64,000 nucleotides of DNA from contig CM072876.1 in assembly GCA_036937835.1 (NCBI GenBank), positions 11,907,501 to 11,971,500 on the forward strand, given 5' to 3'. Under the pieces are notes generated by a model, which saw nothing but the letters and a program-made list of their open reading frames with translations, did not search any database and was not told where the DNA came from. The position numbers and the translations under genes are program-made. This document shows positions 24,101-36,800 of this stretch, one piece after another. The DNA comes from Pampus argenteus (Eukaryota > Chordata > Actinopteri > Scombriformes > Stromateidae). Position 1 is the first letter of the stretch. Every line of letters starts with the position of its first letter.

Positions 24101-27100
24101 CAGGGGTCAATCACTCACGGTTCATTATATCAGCGGCAGCCGACGTATTACTGGTACAGTGGTGATGTGACGTGAGAGAAGATAGTTTAAAAGGTCAACT
24201 CTTTCTGAGAAGTTCACTAACATGGTGGGAGTATATATATATATAAAATGAAATGTTGTTGATTTTGTGCATTTCAGATGTTTTGTCACAATGTTAAACT
24301 CCAGATTACTTAATATGACACTACAACGGGAGTTGTGTAACCAGCCTGGAACCAGAAAAACAATGTAAACTTTGTGCATTCATACATTCATCTCGACTTT
24401 ATTAAACAAAGGTTTTATGCATTTATCATTAGAGATTCCTCATATGTTTTCTATTCCCTTCTACAGGACACTGGTGTCACATTATAGATAAATGGTTGTG
24501 AGATTTTTCTTTTTGTGTTTCATATGGCTTATGGAGAAAATAATTCATTTTCACTATGACAGGACCCGAGACAGATTCATAGTAGGTAATTATGTCGACA
24601 GATCTGTGCTAACCGCTGAATGCTTCATAGTCATAAACAACAGAGCTCTCAGATCTGTAAACAAGTTATTATGAAAGTGTTATTATAATCTAATGTATGG
24701 TTCTGTCATAACCAACTACAGCTGTATGTATATTTTACTGTAGACATGTAAAGTATTGTTGTAGTTCTCTATAGATAAACATATTAAAGGGTTATTTCCC
24801 CCCAATTACTAAAAATGTTACTTTTTTGTTTGAGGTTTCTCAGTGCAGACAGTTTTGTGACAGATCTGTCATCAAATATTGAAACTATATTACCAGACAG
24901 AAGTGTCCATAGATGGGAAGATCCATAATGAGACACATACTCTAGTCTCCTGCATGAAATTTCAACATGCTACACTTCCATGATCTTCACAATTAAGAAG
25001 ATACTACGTACTCAGCGTAGCTCTGGGTGGGCGGTAGCCACGTGCTAAAGCTTCCTGCATATTTAATGTGACTGCTGGGTGTGACGTAGTAACAAGTTCA
25101 GCCTCAACACTGCTAGCTCTTGAGCCTTGAATTTTAAATTTTCAAACTTAAAAATAATGAGGAGATAGAAATGAGTAATTTTACAGCACAGGACAGCCAC
25201 CACCATCACCCTAATCCATCATAAAGCATCATAATTTTCCTTGTTTTCCACGATACCAGCACTTTAAATGAATACCACCTCTCCATCCTAAAGTTGGATT
25301 TCCACCCCACCTTCAAAGTGTGGCCATTAAAAGGCAAAACTTTGGGAAACCTCCAAACTACCTTTAAATCTCCTGAGTAAAGGTTGATAGGATATTGTAA
25401 TTAACCCATTGGTTAAATGTAACTAGTAATCTATTTTCCAAGGCTTTAAAAATAATTTTGAAGGATGAAATGTTGAATCGGTAAAGTCAACATGCTTCCT
25501 TGTGAACCGAACACTAAAGCTAAATCAACATTGCATGCACACACTTACACACAAACCATACATACCTTCTTAGAAAATTGTGAATATCACATCAAGCTGT
25601 TTGTACAACCCTACCGTGCCTTGTTACATTTTAAATCAACCATGTCTTTCCTAATTTATGGTGTTTTTATCACAGATTTGGCCTGAGGTGTAGTACTGTC
25701 GTGAGAAAAGCAAACACATGGTCTCCCATATACAGCAAAGGGAATCTGTACTGTATATGGGTTATGTAATTAACATGCCTCCATATAATAACTTACACGT
25801 GGGGAAACATTTAAACAGCTGTATAATCATATAACAGACTTATATAATATATATTCTGTTTCATGTAGCAGCTGGAAATTCTTTTCATATAATCAGTAAA
25901 TTGCTTTTTAATTAACATTTCTATTGAGGGCTTGTGTTATTCTATATCATTATGTTACTGAAACTTACTGCACGTGACACTTTGTCCTTGTTTGTGCTGG
26001 ATGCCAACTACTTTTGTAGTGGGTCATTTTTTAAATACTGTAAAGGGTTTAACATGACTCATTAATTGTACACGTGAATTTCCTCACCAGTTGTGTGGTC
26101 TGCCCTGTCGTTTGCGTGACAACTCATTTTCTCTTTTTTCCTCCCTTGTCTACTTCGACGACATGCCTCAAACCACCAAGATTTGTACATCCTGTGCATT
26201 GAAAGCCCACTCACCATGTTGTTTAAGACAGGATGTTTTTTTTGTTTCTTTTTTTTTTTTGGTTGCTTTTTTAGCCCCTATCCTTCTTAGTTTTTTCTAT
26301 TTCAATACAAGTCCTGGGTTGTGGCCCAATCATTTTAGTTTTTATTAAGATGCAGTGATAATGTGGCAGGTTGATTGCTGCGTGGAGCCACATGAGGAAA
26401 GGGTGCGGCAAAGACCCTCAATTAGGCTTCATTTAAAGAAGCCTGTGCTAGATAAAGCAATTACATATCACTGCAGGGAGGCTCTGTGTTAAAAGGCAGC
26501 ATGCCATCAGGATGTGCTGCAGGGGAAGCTGCAGTACTGGCTATCAAAGGCTTTCATCCAACAATAATATGACAGATATTTCTTTCCCTAGGATAAAAAC
26601 TCTGGGATATCAAAAGTTAAAGAAAACCCCAAAGGTGTCCTTTAACGTATTCCCACTCATGCTGTTACTGTGGTAATCATACAATTAGCCTGACACAAGT
26701 AAAAATGACATAATGGATTTTTTTTGTCACTTTTCTCTGCAATTCAGCAACTCAGCAACAGTCAGAATGAAAAATATTTTTAACTTTTTTTCAAAGTGTT
26801 GCAGTGGCCTGGGACCAGAACTTGCTTGTGTTATCTTTGTAATTGAGGAAACTATAAAGTAAAGCAAAGACTTATCTCTCTGTGTGTGTATGTGTGTGTG
26901 AGTGTGTGTGTCTGTGTGTGTGTATGTGTGAGCAAATAAAAGTCCCACGACACTACAAATTAACCAAAGTAACTTCCCCCACCCGGTCACTGCCCCGCCA
27001 CAGCTGACCTGTTACACATACTTCTTCAAATAGACCGCTTACTGTAGCTGTAAACAGTAAGCATGGGTTCAAAGCCATTTGTAGACATAATAGGTCTTGA

Positions 27101-30100
27101 TGGAGTCAGTATTATGTAATTCTAATTACCATATAGCACATGTATTCTGCTGAAATGTTTTGTAAATGCTCAATATTTAATGCATCTTAATTCGATCCAT
27201 TGTGACTCCACTGCTGCAAACAAACTGTACGCCATGCTGCTTGTACACACATGAAAGTCATCCACTAACAACCATATATGCACCTAAAAAGCATGAACAG
27301 GCCTCAGAGGGTCAGTTACTGTACATCATCCTGCTGTCATGGAAAAACACGTAACGGCAATATCTCTCTGTATCACGTTTTGCACATGTGGTTTGGGTCC
27401 CACAGTGTTCATACTGTATGCACGCTCCTCTGTCTGCACTCTGTTTTGACTGATGTCTGTTGTGCATCACACCGTAACACGATAGGCACAAGGCTAAATC
27501 CTGAGCATGCACACCTGTTAAACATTCAAGAGCTCTCAGCCGTCTTTAAACAGGACTGCCTATCAGCATCTGCAGTTGTGTGCAAAGCCTTTAAAGTACT
27601 CAGGGGCTGCTGTAAGGAGGGCATGTTCACGCTATGAAGATGCAACGTGAGACTGACAGAAAAGGTATTTCTCTTCTCGAGACCTTGGCGAGACAATTTA
27701 TTCATAATTTGTTTTGCTAGTTGTTGCCATACCTCGCTAGAGACTCTACAAAGAGTCTACCAGATGTGAGGCCTCTTAAATGAAGTACTGACAGGATGCT
27801 ATATAGAGAAATAATTGTCAATAACTTCAATAGCATGAAGGGATACCGCTACACAAACATGTTGAGAGTTAGTTATTGTTCTTGATTGCTAGCATCCAAC
27901 ATGCTGATTAACCATCCGTATAGGCTTTCCTCTGAGCGGGCTTATCAGGGTGTGCAACTGTTCCCCACAGCCTCTGCCACAGGAAACATGGGGTGAGGTA
28001 CAGTCAGGGGGGTGTGGTGAGCGTGAAGCCTGAGGATGTGGAGGAGGAGTGTCTACGCACTATCATCCTCTGCATTCCAGTTCACACCCCTGTGGTGCGT
28101 CGAGGGTGTTGGGAATGAGATGCAGAAGACAGTGGCCACCTTGCAAAGGGGTAAATTTTAATATTTTGGGTGATATCCAGACTTTTCCTTACCACTATCT
28201 GTGCTCAAGAAATATCAACAGACATTCATACACCCTTGAACATATATATACTCTGGACGTATGTAATCGTGACTACTATTGAATGACCTGCTTCTATCAC
28301 ATCACCTCAGCTGTCGTCAGTCAGCCTTTAATACGATTTTGTATTTGAGTACCATTACACTGAACATGATTCATAAATTTACTCAGTCTGGGTCCTTTGA
28401 AATTTGAAGAGATCAGATACTTTCGCATCACAGCCACACTTCTCATCTTTAGCTTCAACAGCAACGGTTACCTACTTCTTTGACCCATCAAATAATACAA
28501 ATCCTTGCTCCTGCTGCAGTGGCACATAGAGATAATATGTGTAGAGAAGAAGAAGAAGAAGCAAACCTTTTCACAGAATTTCAGAATATTATCCCTTTAC
28601 TTTTGTCTACAAGATTTTCACTGTTCACTTCAGTGAAACACCTGCTGGTTCAAAGAGAACAGGAACTCTGCACCTGGAAACAATATGGATTGCATATATA
28701 TATATATGAACACCATCCATGTCTAATCACTTCATATGTATTCATTTTTCCAGTAGAGTTGCTCAGGTGAAATACTTAGAGAGAAGCAAACAACAGACAA
28801 ATACTTCTGTTGCAGAAGTTGTGTTGTAGCTGCCATAGCTAGGATGTCACCTGTTCAGTCCCATATGTTCACACCCGTCAAAGTGTCCTTGAGTTAAAGG
28901 CCCACTTGCTCTGACCTCTGACCTCTGTGAACTTCTCAAACCCATCAAACTCAAATTCCAGACAAATTTATATTTAGGTGTCATAAGTAATAGCATGTTT
29001 ATGTACTTCTCTGGGTTCCCCTGGCAACCGTTTTTTTGATTGCTACAGTGTTGTGGTGATATCTTTAATTAATGTGTCAGAGTACATGTTTGTCATTGCA
29101 TAAGATTATAAATGTGTGACTTTTGGTAGACTTCCTCTCCCACATTTTCTGCAAACTCAGTACTACACCTCCATGAAGACTGTGCAACGCTTTTTATTTA
29201 AGCATACAGTATTTTTAACTTTTCAGCTTCTGTTATTCTGACCTGCAGCGCTGCTCTGAACCTGCAACAAACTGGAAAATAGTTTCACTAGTTGATTTAC
29301 TGGCTTCATAGGAAACTTCAAAGTATCCCCACTGTCTCACTTGGAGGCAAAGTCAGCGTTCCCTTCGAGAAATTCGCCTCCATTTTTTTTTTTTAGGTGT
29401 CATAAATCAGGCAGGATTATTACAGATATTCCTCATAAAACATTCTGCAGAACTCACGCGCATTTATGTGGAAAGCTGTATTACAGTGTTACCACACCCA
29501 ACAAAAGCCTGAACGCTTTACTGTTTTGATTAATGAGGAGAAAAGATCTGGATTTTGTCTGTCACAACAACTGGCCTCTGTTTCTAATCAAGAACATACA
29601 TATATCTATATGGAGGAATCCTCCAAACTGAGGAATGTGGTGTTGAGCTCCCGTGTATCCAACAGAAGTGCAGAGGGTCTATATCATGCAGTGTGAACAT
29701 GCAGTGTGAAAGGAGGATCCCAATGAAGAGATACTGCTCCACATTAGGAGTGATAAGAAGTTAATAGTGTAAGGATTAGAGAACATAATAACAATACATG
29801 TGGGACCTTGACCTTTGCATGAGAAAGAGCCAAACAAACACAACCACAGAGGAATGTCCATACATAAATACCAGCTGCAAGGTTTGTATCAATGGGATTT
29901 CTTTATTTTCTTTAAATAAATTCTACCTTTCTCTCATAAAAAACTGACCTTTGAGCAAATCTATCTGCTCTTACTTCAGATAAAAGTAAAAGATGTGAGG
30001 AGTTTCACCAAAAAGCAATTATTAGCAGTATATATATATATATATGAAGCTCTGAACCTCAGTTTGACCCTTACATCTGGTTGATGAAGGCTCGCCCAGG

Positions 30101-33100
30101 AATGTCCTAACACGGAGAGCTACAGAGAACTAAAGCAGTAATCTATCACCCCACTACTTCACTCCTAACTCGTACACTCATCGGACCATCTTGGCATTGC
30201 AGCAAGACTCGTGTCCATGACAGATGTACCAAGTGAACTGAGTATCAACCGTACAGTTAGCCGGGTTTCAATCAGAGTGGTCAGTGTACAGTAGTCAGTA
30301 TGTATGTATGTACAGTATGTATGTTGCATAATGGCACGTGGGGATCGGAGACAAAGGCCAGAGCACATTTAGGCCGGATGGCTTGTTTATTTTCCACAAA
30401 TCTACACTTTACAGTGGGGTTGTGAGTGAGCAGAGATAAATGGCTTAATGGTTTTCCTGGAATGTGAAGTTCACAGGGAGGCTAGATTAAAACAGATTGG
30501 AGCTGATAAAATAATACATTGCTATTTGTTTCTCTCCGTGGTTCCTTCAACATTCTCTGATTCTCTGAGCCTAAACAGACTTATTTCCAGCAGCAATAAT
30601 GAGGTTTGTTTGAAGAAATTGCCCAATTATTTTATATGAGACTGACAGAGCTTATTACAGAGGGGAAAATGAGCCAGAATTTGACAATAACTAATGTCAC
30701 AAGCTCAGTAATATAGTCCCACTCTGGAATTTCATGCACTGCATGAACAGAAAGTGTGTTTCAATGCACCTGTTTTATGTGCATGAAAAGAACCACAAAT
30801 TAGAAAAGAAAAGAAAATGAAAAAATGAAATACTGCCAAAAAGTTTTACACTTACCTGAAGGCTCATAAGCAGGGTCTCTTTGAGTTTAGTTTGGTGAAG
30901 AGCTTTCGCTAAATTGCTAACGTTTTAACTAAACTTGAACTGCTTTGGTGACAAACTCCTTCTTACAAAGAAGACGTATCACTCTATATGTATCAACGGT
31001 GCCGTCAGGGCGTTTGTGAAATGTAAAGTTATCATTCATTGGACAGAAAACTCTCACATGCTCCGTCATTTTCACGTCTTCTCAGTGCTCCTCACTCACC
31101 TTGCCTTTACAACTACAAAGGGAGCCAATCAGCTTATGCTAAACCATCCCAAACACAATGACAGCCAATCAAAGTCCACTTCACGGTGGCTGATTATTTT
31201 CCACCCCCAACAACTCAAGCATGACGCATAAAAACACATTTTATATAAAAAAGGCGACTCGCGTACAGAAACAGTAAAGTCAGAGATTAAAAAACAAAAC
31301 ATAACGCGCTAAATATGACTGAAATTAATGAATTGCAATTTACACAGTAATTTGTGTTTTTGTGGAGTTGTGTATTCTCCACCTTTCTGCTGCCTCAATG
31401 CGCAAAATTCACATGTCATCAAAGTTGGACTTGATGAAAAAACTTAAACCAAACAAAATATTGTGACGAATACACAAAAATTAATTGACTTTGCTGAATA
31501 AAATGTGTTTATTTTACTATTAAATGCTGGTTCTCGTGTGTGTTGAGTATGAAGTTAGAGCCATTAGGACGCTAGCCTAAATATCCACCTTCATCTAGTT
31601 TGTTTAATCCATACACAAACTTAAATTAGATAAAAATCTGCAGCCTCCAGGCTTCAGCATGGATTATACGAAGCAAAGTTACAGAATAAATGTTGTGAAA
31701 AGAAACAACCTAAGAGCGCTGGTACCTCTAAGACAGGAGAAATGTGAGACTGAGAGTGTTTACTGTTATTGAACAGTCCTGACTATACAAACAGGACACT
31801 GGCTTACAGCTGAGACATTGAACCTGACGGCTCAAGAACCATCACAAATTTCTGACATAATAGTGGGTCGAATAATGGCACACTGGAGTTTCACTGTTAT
31901 TTCTTAGGGCTAAAATTGAATGAATCAAATAGCTACAGTTTATTTTGTGATTAATAGAAATCTGAAATCACCCTGAAAAGCCATGAGTTAAGAGGAAGCT
32001 ATGTTAGGGAGTATCTAACTGTCACTGTCATGACTGAATGACTGTGGTAGTTAGACCGCAAATCCTCCTCCACTGTTCAAGTGTGTCTATTAACCTGTCT
32101 TGGAAAAAAAAAACGACGACATTGGCAAAGTCCAGTGAAAAAATCCACCCACTGTATGCCAAAAAAATAGAACGAAACCCTGATTAAATAATGAATCAGC
32201 GTGAGCGGATTAGTTCTCATATTGCTGTAGTTTCAGATATCTCTCAACATTTGGAAGTAATTTCCTAAACAGTCTGGGAAAACCCTCACTGCATCTCAGC
32301 TCCAAGACAAACACAAATGTGTTGCTGGCAGTGATTAGCTACTCTGCTTGTTCTTAAAGCTCTTGGTCCAAACGAAGGACCTCTGGCCTGAGATAATTCG
32401 GTCTCAGATTGTCACCATACTCACTGTGGGGAGAACCTGCAGGCCAATCACAGCTGTCATCACTGTGAAGTTTACACACTATGAGTTTAACAAAGTGTTA
32501 CCAGTGCCTAACCATAACCATGATAAAGTTTATCATAGCTACTGCAAGATTGGCAGAAAAAAATGAATATGTTTTTACTGATAAGATGAATAGAGACTGT
32601 GTAACCTTTGATAGACAAAATAACATAATATTCCTCTTAAAAGTTGAAAGTCGAATTCATAAGCTCATAAAAAAAAACCACACACCTCACTCATAATAAT
32701 ACACTCTTTTCCAGCCTCACTTGATTGGGAACGACCAGTAGCGTATGGTTGCTAATGTTAGCTTTACTTTACATTTTGCAGCGTAACTGGCATTACTGAG
32801 TCAGTTCTCAGACTTAATGATTGTCACACTACAGTTCACATGTCACAGAAGACCACGCCCATGGTTTTATCACACAAGTGCAAGTAAACGCTGCAGCTCA
32901 CTTGGAGGCATGTTTGTCGTTTCCTGCTTCTACACTGATTACACTCACACTGATCAATCTATCTGAATTTATGTGATCATACTGTGACAATGCTGACAAT
33001 GATCGCTTTCTAAACCAGCTATAACTATTTAACGCATTAAGTTATAAACACTGAACAGTGGCATTCAGCAATAAAAGTTCTGTTTTACTTACTGCATGTA

Positions 33101-33620
33101 TAAAGCCATGAATACAGGACATTTACTTGTAACTGAGTGTTTTCACAGTGTTTTCTTTCTTTCACTTTAGTAATGTTGGTGCAGGTGCACCAGTCAAAAA
33201 AAACAAAACAACAATATCAAGGGAACAGTTTCTAAAATTATCTGCACAGAGAAAGAGGAACAGTAGCTACTTGAGCGGAAAAAAAATCCCAACAAAACTC
33301 TAATTGTATGATAACTGTCACTGTTTCTTATGCAAAACACAGATTTAAACGCCAAATATCCCCATATAGAAATCATTAATTTTTTATATTTTGCTAAATA
33401 TTTGGCTATATTTTAAGACATTATATAAATGAATGACTCTGAACATCTAAAAGAAGTCAGGAAGTCACCCAACATAACTTTGACAGTGAAAAATGAGTGG
33501 GAATGAGCAGTCATTAAGTGTTTCTCTCATGTCCGCTCACTGACTATGGGTCATTATGTTGTGTTTTGCTTTGTCCCCTCAAGACGTCCAGAGAGGAAAC
33601 CCATCCCTGTAAGCACAGCT
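21142..33620. other. 12.5 kb gene-free interval between CRISP gene and rhag
   Basis: I find no coding exon with family similarity. Reading frames here are short and on both strands, as expected by chance. Visible content: poly(T) at about 21273-21292, a TG-rich tract at 26881-26930, short TA runs near 24232, 28696 and 30030, and a promoter-like cluster at 31135-31249. Several moderately GC-rich, high-complexity islands (about 22880-23200, 23880-24120, 26370-26640) contrast with AT-rich surroundings and may be regulatory. Some contain GATA-type motifs (CTTATC near 23925; AGATAA near 26453), which would suit control of an erythroid gene such as rhag, but that is inference. Confidence 0.5.
31135..31249 (+). 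promoter_or_regulatory. Promoter-like cluster: two CCAAT boxes and a TATA box
   Basis: Two GCCAATCA motifs with CCAAT at 31135-31139 and 31165-31169 are exactly 30 bases apart in the same orientation. A TATATAAA follows at 31242-31249, about 75 bases after the second. This spacing is typical of NF-Y-driven promoters and of some LTRs. No coding exon is recognisable just downstream. It lies 2.6 kb upstream of the rhag start codon and could be an alternative promoter, an LTR remnant or a coincidence. Confidence 0.35.
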
Positions 33621-33625
33621 CACGA

Positions 33626-33832
33626 GGGGGGTGTTCACCATCCATGCCCCAGTCTTCTGCTCTGTCATTGGTCACCACGAAACCTGCATCAGTTTAAAAC
33701 CAGACACCACTTTCTTCCCTCCCTTTACGCAGCACAACCCTTAAAAAAGGCAGACAGGCAAGGACACACAGACAGTGTGTGAGTGAGTGTGCGTGTGTGT
33801 GACTGTGAGAGATAACCAGACTTGGTCTCAGG
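33626..33832 (+). promoter_or_regulatory. rhag: Probable rhag proximal promoter
   Basis: Within about 200 bases of the rhag ATG are a GGGGGGTG (CACCC box on the other strand, about 33626-33633), an inverted CCAAT (ATTGG, 33667-33671), a TTTAAAA near 33693-33699 that could serve as a weak TATA box, and AGATAA (GATA-factor site) at 33810-33815. CACCC plus CCAAT plus GATA is the usual grammar of red-cell promoters, and RHAG is an erythroid gene in vertebrates. The assignments are by motif only. Confidence 0.45.
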
Positions 33833-36800
33833 ATGCCTGCGTATGCCACCAGCATGAGGTTGAAGTTCCCCATCGTGGCCTTGGCTTTGGAGATTATCAC
33901 AATCATCCTGTTTGCAGTGTTTGTGATCTACGATGATGGAAAAGGTCACAAGTCCAGTGAACACAGCAATAACACTCATGAAGAGCCACCCATGATGCTC
34001 TACCCCAGTAAGTCTACCTGGGGGTTGTTCCTGAGGGATGCTCTGCTGCTGCATGTCTGAATGTTGGGTCACTAGAGTATCTTAGAAGAGGTTGAAGACT
34101 TGTAAAATTTCAAGATGAGTCTGGAGGCCTGCTGACTCAGATTGTGTGATATAGTGTTAGTATAAATGTTAGGAAATGCTAAATGCAGCTTTTTTTTTTT
34201 AAAAAAACAAAAAAACATTTTACATATCTTCCAAGTTGCTTTGCTTATCTAGTCTTAAACGTAGGAAGAGAAATCTTCTTCACATGTTTGCTGTTGACTT
34301 AAAAAATGTGAATTCTGTTTTAAGGGTGTCATTTTCCAAATACATGCAAACTAAGAAGAATTTAAAGGCTGTGTTTCCACAAACAGGTCTGCTGAATGCG
34401 TCCATCACAAGTGTCACCTCTCATACAGTGGAGGTCATATGTGATTGACATTCATGTCTCTCAACACATAGATAATACAGGTCAAAGACAGATTGTCAAT
34501 GGGGCAGAAAGGCACTTTTACCAGCATTCTGTGGAGCATTTAAAAGCACCATTTCCAAGATAAAAAAAACCACAGATGTCTTCCTTCAGTGTTTTTGTCC
34601 GAGTGTAGAGCAGTTTCTACAGTTAAGGAGATTCGTTTCATCCGCAGCTCTGTGATCGTTATCTGCATTAAGAAAGCTGCAGCATTAAACTGCTGTCTAA
34701 CTGTATGAATGTCTGCTCATGATTGGGTGGGGCAAGTGTGCCCCATAGAGATTAGCTCAGTCCCCAGCATTAAGACTGAGCATGTCTTCCGCTTCAGATG
34801 GGATACTTTGAAATTATTTTTTTTATAATTTCTGTCATTATTGTTGCTCTTTTTTCACTTTTCACTATACTGAGCTAGAATGTAATGATTTACCTACATG
34901 CACTAACGCTCCAAAATTGCCATTATGAGATATTAACTGCAAAACTATTTCTATAATGATGATTGTGCTGCAGCCATGCCTGTTTAAATTTGACTGGATA
35001 ATGTGGGTTTCAGATATCCACTATCCAAAGCATACCAGACATCTGAAATTATAGGTTCAAAGCACAACAAATAAACAGGAAAATGTGGGCTGGAATGAGT
35101 AAATAACTATCATGACTTTATCTTCACAGGTCAAATCAGTTAATTTAAAAAAACTAGAAATGTAAATAACAGAAAGCAAAAGGAAAAGAAGGAGAAGAGA
35201 TAACAGAAACGTCTTCTGGCTGCCGGGTATGACAAAACACTGCACAAGTTTTATATTAAGACTCTTGAGATGTTTTTTTTTAATCTTAATTAGAAAATTA
35301 TCTGAAGAATGAAAACACCAAGGTGATGAAATCTGTTGCTCTAGTAATACAAAAAAACCTAATGTATCTTTTGCACTGGTTGCATCACTCTTCTACAAAA
35401 CTGCACTACAATAGGTCCCTCGTTTTGACTCGTTCAATTCTTCACAAGAGCGTTACAGAGTGTTACCTAACATTTGGGCGTGGTGCCAGTCACTGTGGGT
35501 ACTTTCCAACTTCACCTCCTCGTCTTCAATGTGCTGCTCACTAGAAGGAAAGCAGGTCTCAGTCACTCAGCTGAGAACTGAAGCGGGGTTCAAGTTCAAG
35601 CTGAAGGGGCAAACAGGTTTTCTTCAAAAAGGCTCTGCAGATGTAAGCCGAGTCAGATATTTTTCCACCCAGACATGTTGCTGCTCAATGTTCAGAATAC
35701 TGAACGGGTGTTATGCAGCATTAAACAACGACACAACAGGGGTTGTTGTTTTTTTTCGTGATAACCCCCACAACTGATTTTACAATTACTCCTTTTTAAG
35801 TCACAACATCTGCAGCCATGCTGCCCTCTGTGAGCTGGTTTGGAAAGTGATTCATTTAAAACATTCAAATCAGTGTTGCAAGTAGTGTGAAATGTATTAG
35901 GGTGACAAGATGAGATATGACTTTAATTTCTCGGGTCATTATTCTTTTATTCAAAGTATTTAAAGGAATTTAAAATAAATGAGAAGATGTATACGATTAC
36001 ATTGACAACAAACTCATTTCCAGTAAAAGTTTTGAGATGTCTGATCGCTTGATGATTAAAGCAGCCTTTAACATCTCCGATCATACGGCACTGTTTAATT
36101 GCGGTGATTTTGAGTACATATAAGGTGCTGATAAAACATGTAAAAACCAAAACATAATAATTATGTATTTGTTTTTATGTCACATGGATTACCAAAAGGC
36201 ATGTTGAAAATGTGCTGACATATGCTACTGTGTGTGTAAAATTTCTTTACGCTAATAAATGAAATCTCCCTCCTTAGTCTATCATTTAAAAGCTGCTGCA
36301 TTTTCTGTGTAATAGAAATGTACTCTGAAGTAGACAAACAGAAGTAGTTCCATATTTGATAGTAGATGAGAGAAATGTAGCGTTTGTATCTGATCTCTTC
36401 ATTACTCAGATGCCATATTAATTGTTTTTATGGACAAGGGGAGTTAAGACGTGGGGAAAAATTGGGGAGCTTGTTGTCTTAAACGGCTTGACGGCACTAA
36501 TGCTTGCCTCACTTAGTGCCACAAATAAGGAAACAAAACAAAAACAAAAAGGCATATGTACTCATGTAAAATCGTGTAATTGATAAAGAGCTGTCCTTTA
36601 AATGGGATGTTTACTAGCCCATAATACCTCATTTTGGCAAATATGCTTGTCTTGCAATTTTGCTGAGAGTTAGATGAGAAGAGTAAATCTACAGGAAATA
36701 TGAATCTACAGCCAGCAGCTACATAGCTTATCTTAGCATAAAGACTGAGAACTGGGGGAAACAGCTCAAAAAGTCAAACTACTTCTTTCAGACAGGAAAT

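Noticed and set aside
24780..25330. Possible TTAA MITE starting TTAAAGGGTTATTTCC
   Set aside because: A matching inverted end could not be found on the right side, so boundaries are unsupported.
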